Of a stretch of 24,544 nucleotides of DNA, positions 15,104 through 21,388 are shown in pieces. Under the pieces are notes generated by a model. The model made no database searches. It had not been told where the DNA came from and saw only the letters and a list, made by a program, of their open reading frames with translations. The DNA lies in NCBI GenBank assembly GCA_964245075.1, contig CAXTLC010000072.1, forward strand, positions 1-24,544, given 5' to 3'. The DNA is from LMUY01 sp964245075 (GTDB lineage: Bacteria > Pseudomonadota > Alphaproteobacteria > Acetobacterales > Acetobacteraceae). Both the position numbers and the translations under genes were made by a program. Numbering within the stretch: the first letter of the stretch is position 1; the number at the start of each line of letters is the position of its first letter.

Positions 15104-15904
15104 GTGTCGCTGCGATCCGGCGCCATTCGCCGCTTGCGCAGCTTGCGCCGGTTTGTCCGGCCCATGGACCATGCCGCCGATGTCCTGGCACAGATGGCAG
15201 CGCTGCCGTTCGCCAGCCTTGGAACAATCACAGGTATGGCGCCGGTTCTGGTGCTTGCCCCGCATCCTGACGACGAGAGCCTTGGCTGCGGCGGCCTGAT
15301 CGCGCAGGCTTGCGCGGCGGGCAATGACGTGAGCGTGGCGATCCTCACCGACGGCACCGGATCGCATCCACATTCGCGTGACTATCCCCCTGACCGGCTG
15401 GCGGCGCTGCGCAGGGACGAAGCGGCACAGGCCGTTTCCGTGCTGGGATTGCCGGCCGCACGCTTGTCGTTCCTTGGCTACCAGGATACGGCCGCCCCGC
15501 TTCGCGGCCAAGGGTTGCGGGACGCGGCGCAGCGCTTGGCCGCCTTCGCGCGGGAACGGAAGATCGGCACGGTATTCTCAACTTGGGAGCATGATCCACA
15601 CACGGACCACCTGTCGGCGCACCGCATCGCAAGGGTGGCGGCAGGCATCGCCGGGTTCCGAGTGGTATCCTATGCAGTGTGGGGGTGGACCTTGCCGCCA
15701 GAGCGGTGGCTTGCCCGTCAGCCCATCTGTGGCGCCCGACTGGATGTAAGCGGCCAGCTGCCGACCAAGCGGCGCGCTATTGCGTGCCACCGTTCCCAGA
15801 TGACCGGTCTGATCTCAGACGACGCTGCCGGTTTTCAGTTGCCGCGAGGGCTGCTCGACATTTGCGACCGGCCGTTCGAAACCTTTCTTTGGCCGCTCGG
15901 CTGA
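15104..15904 (+). CDS. PIG-L family deacetylase
   Basis: A zinc-dependent N-acetyl-sugar deacetylase of the LmbE/PIG-L family, 266 residues from the GTG at 15104. The metal site is complete: A52-P-H54-P-D56-D57-E58 with the following S-L-G-C-G-G-L, and W161-E-H-D-P-H166-T-D-H169 with the paired histidines. The C-terminal half contains SYAVWGW and the family-typical KRRAIACHRSQM. Such enzymes remove acetyl from N-acetylglucosamine-type groups in glycolipids, glycans or thiols. The start is uncertain: GTG 15104 lies 5 bp past the methyltransferase stop, while ATG 15071 would overlap that gene and ATG 15164 would trim the N-terminus. Its last 90 bp run antisense to the glycosyltransferase tail. 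Confidence 0.88.
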   Translation: MSLRSGAIRRLRSLRRFVRPMDHAADVLAQMAALPFASLGTITGMAPVLVLAPHPDDESLGCGGLIAQACAAGNDVSVAILTDGTGSHPHSRDYPPDRLAALRRDEAAQAVSVLGLPAARLSFLGYQDTAAPLRGQGLRDAAQRLAAFARERKIGTVFSTWEHDPHTDHLSAHRIARVAAGIAGFRVVSYAVWGWTLPPERWLARQPICGARLDVSGQLPTKRRAIACHRSQMTGLISDDAAGFQLPRGLLDICDRPFETFLWPLG

Positions 15905-16870
15905 TCTGGCTGCCACAAGCCAACTCACGACCGTGGCTGTCAGAGGCGCATTGGCTACGGTATCCCGGACGACTGCCTCCAGGCTGTCGCGGTTCTCGAA
16001 CGTAACCCGGAACGCCTCCCGAAAATCACGCTTCTGGATCGCTGCCTGGAACGCGATCGTGTAACGCCAATGATCGATCGCACGCTTGTGGCGGCGCAAC
16101 GCGGCGCACAACGCGGCATCGTTCAACTGCCGCCTGTTGGCCAGCAGGCCGCGCTCCATGTCGCTGATCGCCCTCAGATCGTTCGGTTTGAGGTCTTCGG
16201 TCAACGAACCGGCACGGACGATATACCGGTAAAGCGCGGCAGGCGTGATCCACCACGATGCTCCGGCAAGCAGGCAGCGCATGGCGAATACGAAATCCTC
16301 GCCGAAACGGGTATGCGGGTCGTAGCTGATGCCGTTCCGTTGCAGGAACTCCCGCCGCACCATCGGTTGCATGAAACCGAAGCTGGTGCGGGCGCCATGA
16401 CGTGATTGGATATTCTGGGTGACGTACTCGGTTGCGGTCAGCAGCATCTCTCGGGGAAGGCGGTCAGCGCCGTACATGGCGCGCTCTGGCGCGAGGCTGT
16501 TTTCCTCGCACACGAGCAGGTTGTCGGAAACAACGTCGGATCTGGTCCGTGCCGCGAAATCCAGGAGATGGTGCAGCCGATTTGGCGCGAACGTGTCATC
16601 GGCATCCAGCAATGCGATCCAAGGGCTGCTTGCAGCCGCGATCCCGGCATTCCGGGCGGCACCCGGGCCGCCGTTGCGCGGCAGCCGGATAAGCTTGAAG
16701 CGGGCGTCCCTTTCGCAGAGTCTCTGCACCACGCGCGCCGTGTGGTCAGTCGAACAATCATCGACGATGATCGTCTCAAATCGGGATTCTGTCTGATCGA
16801 CCAACGATTGGCAGGCAGCCGACACATAGTGTTCGGCATTATATGCTGGTATTATGACAGAAACCTGCAC
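15815..16870 (-). CDS. Glycosyltransferase family 2
   Basis: A 351-residue GT-A-fold transferase of family GT2, adding a sugar from a nucleotide-sugar donor to a surface-glycan acceptor. VSVIIPAYNAEHYV starts the fold, D37-D38-C-S-T-D forms the donor site, GGPGAARNAGI is typical, and L-L-D89-A-D91-D92 is the metal-binding DxD. After residue 220 comes a mainly helical, basic region, and the last 30 residues, rich in Arg and Lys, are encoded opposite the PIG-L gene. No membrane segment is seen. The start is GTG 16870, with CGGGGTGA a few bases before it. Codon usage is visibly less GC-rich than in the housekeeping genes. It probably works with the neighbouring methyltransferase and deacetylase. 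Confidence 0.9.
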   Translation of the reverse strand: MQVSVIIPAYNAEHYVSAACQSLVDQTESRFETIIVDDCSTDHTARVVQRLCERDARFKLIRLPRNGGPGAARNAGIAAASSPWIALLDADDTFAPNRLHHLLDFAARTRSDVVSDNLLVCEENSLAPERAMYGADRLPREMLLTATEYVTQNIQSRHGARTSFGFMQPMVRREFLQRNGISYDPHTRFGEDFVFAMRCLLAGASWWITPAALYRYIVRAGSLTEDLKPNDLRAISDMERGLLANRRQLNDAALCAALRRHKRAIDHWRYTIAFQAAIQKRDFREAFRVTFENRDSLEAVVRDTVANAPLTATVVSWLVAARSAERPKKGFERPVANVEQPSRQLKTGSVV

Positions 16871-17139
16871 AAGTCACCCCGAGTAAGAAAGAACAGCTGC
16901 CGCTTGTCGGATCAGTTGGGCGATGTCGAACAAATTTGCGTTCCGTACTGAACCTTTGATCGTGGGCAGAATTACTTGATGCATTGCGGAACCATGTTTG
17001 ATGACGTCCGAGCCTGCGCGGTTATTCCGCCCTCTCCAGCTTAACCGCTGATGTTACGTTTCGTCCACGCGTTCCATAAAGCCTAGAACATTCTTTTTAA
17101 GCAATATGAAATCTATAAGCGTGTGCCGTATTGCACAGA

Positions 17140-17151
17140 ATTTTGCAAAAT
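17140..17151. promoter_or_regulatory. 12-bp palindrome ATTTTGCAAAAT
   Basis: A perfect palindrome in the AT-richer gap, overlapped by a TTGCA (17131-17135) / TGCAA (17144-17148) inverted pair. Its symmetry and composition suggest a protein binding site, but it is about 270 bp upstream of the glycosyltransferase start and downstream of the Rrf2 gene, so the target is unclear. Confidence 0.3.
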
Positions 17152-17161
17152 AATGACGCTT

Positions 17162-17191
17162 GGTTCGCGGTCCAGGCGCACTCCCGCGACC
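17162..17191 (-). terminator. Possible Rrf2 gene terminator
   Basis: GGTTCGCGG (17162-17170) pairs with CCGCGACC (17184-17191), eight pairs with one bulged T and a 13-nt loop. T-rich stretches lie about 8 bases beyond the stem on both strands, so it could work weakly in either direction. It sits about 30 bp past the Rrf2 stop. The spacing is too long for a textbook intrinsic terminator. Confidence 0.3.
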
Positions 17192-17222
17192 CTGCACGAT
17201 TTTTTCTATACTTGGCCGCCTG

Positions 17223-17648
17223 CTAAGCAGCCTTCGCACCGACGCTATGCAGAAGATCAGCCAAGCTGGTGCGCGCAAGCGCCCGCTCCAAAGCAAGCTC
17301 TGCCGCGCCGAACGCCTCCCCAAGCACAGCGTGCACCCGGCACCCTACCGGACAACGCTGGTCTGGGTTCGCGTGCAACGGCAGCAACGGGCCGTCCGCA
17401 CGCAAGTGCACGGCGCCCCAGATGTCCCCCAGCGTGATGGCTTCCGGCGGCCGGGTCAGCTCGGCCCCTCCTGGTCCGCGGCGAACCCGCACCAGCCCAG
17501 CACGCGCAAGCTGGCCTGTGATCCGGCGGATCACGACGGGATTGGTGTTGATGCTGCTTGCCAGACGCTGGCTGGTCACCGGCTCGCTCCCATCCGCTGC
17601 GACCATCAGCAGGATGTGGGCGGCAACAGCGAACCGCGTTGGAACCAT
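17223..17648 (-). CDS. Rrf2 family transcriptional regulator
   Basis: A 141-residue winged-helix regulator. TRFAVAAHILLMVA, the recognition segment LASSINTNPVVIRRITGQLARAGLV, and the wing GPGGAELTRPPEAITLGDIW follow the Rrf2 pattern. They are closest to the YwnA/HypR-like subgroup, judged by N-T-N-P-V-V-I-R-R. It has C99 and C103 (C-P-V-G-C) rather than the three cysteines of IscR, so it may sense thiol or electrophile stress rather than carry an iron-sulfur cluster. I chose ATG 17648; ATG 17663 would add five residues. Neither has a visible ribosome binding site, so the transcript could be leaderless or nearly so. It is divergent from mmcB, 73 bp away. Confidence 0.9.
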   Translation of the reverse strand: MVPTRFAVAAHILLMVAADGSEPVTSQRLASSINTNPVVIRRITGQLARAGLVRVRRGPGGAELTRPPEAITLGDIWGAVHLRADGPLLPLHANPDQRCPVGCRVHAVLGEAFGAAELALERALARTSLADLLHSVGAKAA

Positions 17649-17721
17649 GTAACTGTAATGCATCAAATTGCTGCCGGTTGCACCAGTTCACTTTTCGTTC
17701 GAGGAGTGTCAGAAAGCCGAG

Positions 17722-18189
17722 ATGGACGTGTCGTTGCCTGAACGCCAGTTGGCCATCCGCCGCGCGGCCGCCGCCTTATGCCGGCAACTTGCCTGGGCGC
17801 CCCTGCACGAGGTGCCGTTGCCGAATGGCCGCCGCGCGGACCTGCTGGCCTTGCGGGCGGACGGCGGCTTCGTCTGCATCGAGGTCAAGTCCGGCCCGCG
17901 GGACTACCTGACCGACATGAAATGGCCGGAGTACCGGGATTTCTGCGACGCGCTCTACTTCGCGGTCGATGACTCGTTTCCCCTGGCGCTGCTCCCGGAA
18001 GACACCGGATTGATCGTCGCCAGCGGCCGGGAGGCGGAACTTGTGCGGGCGGCGCCGCCGCATCCGCTGCGCCCAACCCGGCGGCGCGCGCTCACCCAGC
18101 GTTTCGCCACCGTCGCCGCGACGCGGTTGGCAGCAATCGAGGACCCGGCGGTCACCGCGTCCTTGCGGGCAGCGCTCCGGCCGGAGTGA
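17722..18189 (+). CDS. mmcB: MmcB family DNA repair protein (PD-(D/E)XK nuclease-like)
   Basis: A 155-residue protein matching MmcB, the conserved alphaproteobacterial DNA-damage protein first described in Caulobacter. The core is GRRAD40LLAL, then V-C-I-E54-V-K56-S-G and DYLTDMKWPEYRDFCDALYFAVDD, the restriction-endonuclease-like PD-(D/E)XK fold with D40, E54 and K56 in place. E30 may be the helix acidic residue. The ATG at 17722 gives the usual length; AGGAG lies somewhat far upstream (17702-17706). I did not identify a LexA box in the 73-bp gap shared with the Rrf2 gene. Its last 38 bp overlap the convergent Rieske oxygenase gene. Confidence 0.92.
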   Translation: MDVSLPERQLAIRRAAAALCRQLAWAPLHEVPLPNGRRADLLALRADGGFVCIEVKSGPRDYLTDMKWPEYRDFCDALYFAVDDSFPLALLPEDTGLIVASGREAELVRAAPPHPLRPTRRRALTQRFATVAATRLAAIEDPAVTASLRAALRPE

Positions 18190-19234
18190 TCGGGCGGCCG
18201 TTGGCGGCCAGCAGGGCGCGCAGATCGCGGATCGGCGGGAACACTTCCTGGTTCCAGTCCGAGCCCTGGCGGTCATGGGCCAGTTGCTCCATCTCCACGA
18301 TCTCCCTGTCCTCGCGGAAAATGCGCTCGGTAAACCAGACCAGCAACGGCCAAGCAGCGTCCAGCAAACCAGGGATCTTGGGACGGCGGACGGACAGCAG
18401 GCCGAACGTGCGGTTCACCTTCTGCTCAGCATCGACCGGAGTGTAGCAGATCCAAAGGTGCATCACCGGCTCGTCCCCGCCCGTCCAGATGCGCAGGGTT
18501 TGATACGGGTACTCGGTCCGGATCGTCATCAGATCCTTGTGGACGTTGGATGCCTTGCGCCGGCTGCCCAGGATCGCGGCCTCGCCCAGCGGCTGCTTGC
18601 CGCCGATGCGGGCGAAGCTGTAATCGATTTCCAGCCAGTCCTCCCCCACCCGGCGGCCCAGGTAGCGCGGGGCGATCTGACCCATCTGCTTGCGGTGCAG
18701 GAACTGATGGTTCATGTCCATCAAGTTCTCGTGCATGAACGTGTAATGGCAGCGCACCGTCTTGCCGAAGCGCCGCGTCTTGAATGCCGGGTCGGCGGCG
18801 GCGCCGAGCGGGCCGAGCGGAGTGGCCGAGTCCGGGTCGCCCGGCCAGATCAGCACCAACCCGTCGCGCTCGCGGCAGGGATAGGCGCGCACGCCGTTCG
18901 GCAGCTTGCCGCGGCCCAGGTACGGCACGTCCACGCATTTGCCGGACGCGTCATAGGTCCAGCCGTGGTAGCCGCACCGCACTGCGCAGCCGGCCACCAC
19001 CCCCTTCGACAACGGCACCTGTCGATGGGCGCAACGGTCCTCCAGCGCGAAGACCGGGCCCTCCTTTGGCCGCACCAGCACCACCGGCTCGCCCGCGAAC
19101 TGGGTGGCGTAGGTTTCGCCGCGGGCCAACTCCTTCGACCAGGCCAATGGATACCAGTGGTCCGGGTGCGAGCCGACGCGGCGCAAGTCGCAGGGCGGTT
19201 GCTCGCGGAGGATGAAGTCGGGCACGTCGGGCAT
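18152..19234 (-). CDS. Rieske 2Fe-2S aromatic ring-hydroxylating oxygenase, alpha subunit type
   Basis: A 360-residue Rieske non-heme iron oxygenase. The cluster motif C68-A-H70 ... C87-G-Y-H90-G-W is complete, and the catalytic iron site E169-N-L-M-D173-M-N-H176-Q-F-L-H180 supplies the bridging Asp and two histidines. The layout (Rieske domain at about 25-130, catalytic domain after) resembles the vanillate demethylase-like, single-component-type oxygenases. The substrate is unknown, and no reductase or beta subunit is adjacent, so electrons come from elsewhere. The ATG at 19234 is preceded by AGGAG at ideal distance. It lies 59 bp downstream of hldE on the same strand, so cotranscription is possible. 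Its 3' end overlaps mmcB by 38 bp. Confidence 0.92.
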   Translation of the reverse strand: MPDVPDFILREQPPCDLRRVGSHPDHWYPLAWSKELARGETYATQFAGEPVVLVRPKEGPVFALEDRCAHRQVPLSKGVVAGCAVRCGYHGWTYDASGKCVDVPYLGRGKLPNGVRAYPCRERDGLVLIWPGDPDSATPLGPLGAAADPAFKTRRFGKTVRCHYTFMHENLMDMNHQFLHRKQMGQIAPRYLGRRVGEDWLEIDYSFARIGGKQPLGEAAILGSRRKASNVHKDLMTIRTEYPYQTLRIWTGGDEPVMHLWICYTPVDAEQKVNRTFGLLSVRRPKIPGLLDAAWPLLVWFTERIFREDREIVEMEQLAHDRQGSDWNQEVFPPIRDLRALLAANGRPITPAGALPARTR

Positions 19235-19293
19235 GCGGGCTCCTGGGAAGCAATGCGCTTTAGGAGGTGCCCAGCCTCCGCGTCAAACGGGCC

Positions 19294-20778
19294 TTAAACA
19301 GTACGCAGCCGCTGCACCGTCGCCGTGGTGGAGAAGCCCGGCAGCAGTTCGGCCAACATCACCTCGCCGCCATAGCCCTGGACGAAGTCCGCCCCCACCA
19401 CCGTGCCGACCGTGTAGTCGGCGCCTTTCACCAACAGCTCGGGCCGGAGGGCGCGCAGCGTTTCCTCCGGCGTGTCCTCGTCGTAGATGCACACCAGGTC
19501 CACTGCGGACACGCTGCCCAGCACCGCGGCCCGCGCCGCTTCCGCCTGCACCGGACGGGACGCGCCTTTCAGCCGCTGCACGCTGGCATCGGAGTTCAGC
19601 CCCACCACAAGCCGGTCACAGCGGCTGCGGGCCTGTTCCAGCAGGTGGATGTGGCCCGGGTGCAGCAGGTCGAAGCATCCGTTGGTGAACCCGGTGCGCC
19701 AGCCGCGCTGCCGCCAGCGTTCCACCTGCTCGGCCGCCTGCTCGCGGGTGACGACCTTGCGCAGCGCGCCGCCCTGCGGGGACAGTGCGGCCAGCAGGTC
19801 GGCCTCGCGCGCGACCGCGGTGCCGACCTTGCCCACCACGATCCCGGCGGCGATGTTGGACAAGCGCACCGCGACCGGCAGGTCGAGACCGGCCGCCATC
19901 CCTGCCGCCAGCGTCGCCACCACCGTGTCCCCGGCGCCGGACACGTCGTACACCTCGGCCGCCTCGGCCGGGAAATGATGCGGCTCGCCTTCCCCCACCA
20001 GCGACATGCCGTCTTCCGCGCGGGTGACCAGTACGGCGCCGAAGCCGTGGGCGTTCCGCAGGAAACGGGCCGCGTGGACCAGTTCGGCTTCCGTGCTCAC
20101 GGGCAGGCCGGTCGCTTCCGCCAGTTCGCGGCGGTTCGGCGTGATCACGTCGGCGCCGGCGTAGCGGCCGTAGTCATGGCCCTTCGGGTCCACCACCACG
20201 CGGCGGTTGCCGGCGCGGGCGGCGGCGATGATGCGGGCCGCCACGTCCCCGGACAGCACGCCCTTGTTGTAGTCGGACAGCACCGTGACAGTGGTGGCGG
20301 CCAGTGCGTCCTGGGTGATGCGGACCAGCCGCTCGGCCAGCTTGGGGTGGATGGGCGCCACGATCTCGTGGTCGGCGCGCAGCAGTTGCTGGCCCTGCGC
20401 GATGTAGCGGGTCTTGGTCGTGGTGGTGCGTCCGCCCTGCACCAGCAGCCAAGGCTCCACGTTCGGCTGGCCGCCGATCAGCCCGGTCAGATCCGAGCCG
20501 GCCTGGTCATCCCCCACGACCGACACGAAGGCCACCGCCGCGCCCAGCGCGGTCAGGTTGCGCACGACGTTGCCGGCGCCGCCGGGCATGGCCACATCCC
20601 GCTCGACGGAAAGGATGGGGATTGGCGCTTCCGGCGACACGCGGTTGACGGCGCCGTACACGTACCGGTCCAGCATGGCGTCACCCACGACCAGCACGCT
20701 TGTGCGGGCGAGGCGGCGCACTGCGTCCGTCAGGTCGGCCGTTCCGGCGGAGCCTGCCGCGCGCGTGGTGGAACCCAT
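19294..20778 (-). CDS. hldE: Bifunctional D-glycero-beta-D-manno-heptose-7-phosphate kinase / heptose-1-phosphate adenylyltransferase
   Basis: A 494-residue two-domain enzyme of ADP-heptose synthesis for the lipopolysaccharide core. Domain 1 (about 1-335) is a PfkB-type kinase: LVVGDAMLDRYVYG, PGGAGNV (65-71), DPKGHDYGRY, and G281-A-G-D284 with the catalytic Asp. Domain 2 (about 345-494) is a cytidylyltransferase-fold nucleotidyltransferase: T-N-G-C-F-D-L-L-H-P-G-H (365-376), LNSDASVQRLKG and LVKGADYTVGTVVG. Both active sites look intact. The ATG at 20778 fits the length; the N-terminal 17 residues are variable. It is divergent from the lipoprotein gene across a 119-bp AT-richer promoter gap. 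The epimerase and phosphatase partners (hldD, gmhB) are not in the window. Confidence 0.97.
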   Translation of the reverse strand: MGSTTRAAGSAGTADLTDAVRRLARTSVLVVGDAMLDRYVYGAVNRVSPEAPIPILSVERDVAMPGGAGNVVRNLTALGAAVAFVSVVGDDQAGSDLTGLIGGQPNVEPWLLVQGGRTTTTKTRYIAQGQQLLRADHEIVAPIHPKLAERLVRITQDALAATTVTVLSDYNKGVLSGDVAARIIAAARAGNRRVVVDPKGHDYGRYAGADVITPNRRELAEATGLPVSTEAELVHAARFLRNAHGFGAVLVTRAEDGMSLVGEGEPHHFPAEAAEVYDVSGAGDTVVATLAAGMAAGLDLPVAVRLSNIAAGIVVGKVGTAVAREADLLAALSPQGGALRKVVTREQAAEQVERWRQRGWRTGFTNGCFDLLHPGHIHLLEQARSRCDRLVVGLNSDASVQRLKGASRPVQAEAARAAVLGSVSAVDLVCIYDEDTPEETLRALRPELLVKGADYTVGTVVGADFVQGYGGEVMLAELLPGFSTTATVQRLRTV

Positions 20779-20897
20779 CTGAAACCGCTACAGAACTGGG
20801 TTCAAAATGGCAAGCATTGGCTTCACCGCCACGACTTCGACATTATTTGTCACTGAATAGCAGTTAAAGTTCCATCTCGAAACAAGGGAGTTTTTCC
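20779..20897. promoter_or_regulatory. Divergent promoter gap hldE / lipoprotein
   Basis: 119 bp of lower-GC sequence between two divergent starts. AT-rich motifs such as CATTATTTGTCACTG and AGTTAAAGTT around 20840-20872 are likely promoter parts for the lipoprotein gene, but no pair of boxes has convincing spacing. GGGAG at 20886-20890 is the lipoprotein ribosome binding site. Confidence 0.5.
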
Positions 20898-21263
20898 ATG
20901 CAAACCCGAAAGCTCCGGTGCCTTGCCGGCGCTGCTTGCCTCGCCGCGGGCGTTGCCGGGTGTTCCAACCCCTACGACCCGGGCCAGCGCACATCGGGCG
21001 GCGCGTTGCTGGGCGCCGGCAGCGGCGCCGCCATCGGCGCCCTGGCGGGAGGCGGCCGGGGGGCGGCGATCGGCGCGGTCGCTGGCGGCCTGCTGGGCGC
21101 CGTGACCGGCGCTGCGACGACGCCGCAAGCGCCGGCCGCCTACTACCGGCCCCCGCCGCCGGCGTACTATCCGCCGCCACCCGTCGCCTACTACCCGCCG
21201 CCCGTCGCCTACTATCCGCCCCCCGTCGCGTATGTTCCGCCGCCTCCCGGCTACGGCTACTAG
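20898..21263 (+). CDS. Glycine-zipper outer-membrane lipoprotein with Pro/Tyr repeat tail
   Basis: A 121-residue predicted lipoprotein. Residues 1-22 form a lipoprotein signal peptide with lipobox V-A-G-C22. Residues 35-73 are a glycine zipper of small-residue helices (GALLGAGSGAAIGALAGGG and GAAIGAVAGGLLGAVTG), the kind that packs in membranes in the SlyB/17-kDa antigen and YMGG-like families. Residues 78-121 are a proline/tyrosine tail with imperfect seven-residue units of the form P-V-A-Y-Y-P-P, which may span the cell wall or bind peptidoglycan. The ATG at 20898 is preceded by GGGAG. No enzymatic domain is present; the role is probably envelope structure. Confidence 0.88.
   Translation: MQTRKLRCLAGAACLAAGVAGCSNPYDPGQRTSGGALLGAGSGAAIGALAGGGRGAAIGAVAGGLLGAVTGAATTPQAPAAYYRPPPPAYYPPPPVAYYPPPVAYYPPPVAYVPPPPGYGY
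21159..21242 (+). repeat. Four 21-bp in-frame tandem units in the lipoprotein tail
   Basis: Units at 21159-21179, 21180-21200, 21201-21221 and 21222-21242. The middle two are nearly identical, and the outer two have diverged. Each encodes about seven residues of the P-V-A-Y-Y-P-P type. The multiple of three keeps frame if the copy number changes. Confidence 0.8.
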
Positions 21264-21333
21264 CGAGGCTGCCGCTGCCGGAAGGCCGCCTTGACCCCTT
21301 GTCCGCTTTCGGTCACACGTGCCGCGTTCCGCG

Positions 21334-21358
21334 TTCGGCGGGCGCCGGCACTGCCGAA
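21334..21358 (+). promoter_or_regulatory. Hairpin in the metK leader
   Basis: TTCGGC (21334-21339) pairs with GCCGAA (21353-21358), with a GC-rich inner stretch GGCGCC that can pair further or dimerise. It lies 30 bp before the metK start, in the 125-bp leader after the lipoprotein stop. It could be a terminator for the lipoprotein gene or part of a leader structure. I do not recognise any SAM riboswitch class here. Confidence 0.35.
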
Positions 21359-21388
21359 TCGTGTTCGCGGCAAGCGGAGAGCAAATCC

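Larger units (their letters stand above)
16871..17222. other. AT-richer non-coding region between the GT2 and Rrf2 genes
   Basis: 352 bp without a convincing gene. Short frames here are reading-frame noise in unusual base composition: runs such as TTCTTTTTAA (17091-17100) and the T6 at 17200-17205 stand out in a GC-rich genome. It must hold the promoter of the minus-strand glycosyltransferase and the 3' end of the Rrf2 transcript. It contains a 12-bp palindrome at 17140-17151 and a hairpin at 17162-17191, both listed. It may mark the edge of an acquired segment covering the sugar genes. Confidence 0.6.

Noticed and set aside
17054..17323. 89-residue minus-strand frame in the AT-rich gap
   Set aside because: Overlaps the end of the Rrf2 gene out of frame, has no ribosome binding site and a basic, random-looking composition.
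18041..20856. Long plus-strand frames opposite the Rieske oxygenase and hldE
   Set aside because: His/Gln/Arg/Gly-rich mirror translations without domains; the minus-strand proteins carry complete active sites.
20918..21388. metK frame open through the lipoprotein gene, suggesting a fusion
   Set aside because: The metK family N-terminus starts exactly at ATG 21389 with a ribosome binding site; the upstream part is frame noise over a clear lipoprotein.
21264..21388. SAM-type riboswitch in the metK leader
   Set aside because: I looked for the short SAM/SAH and SAM-II style elements sometimes found before met genes in alphaproteobacteria and saw no matching conserved core, only a simple GC hairpin. 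A covariance-model search would settle it.
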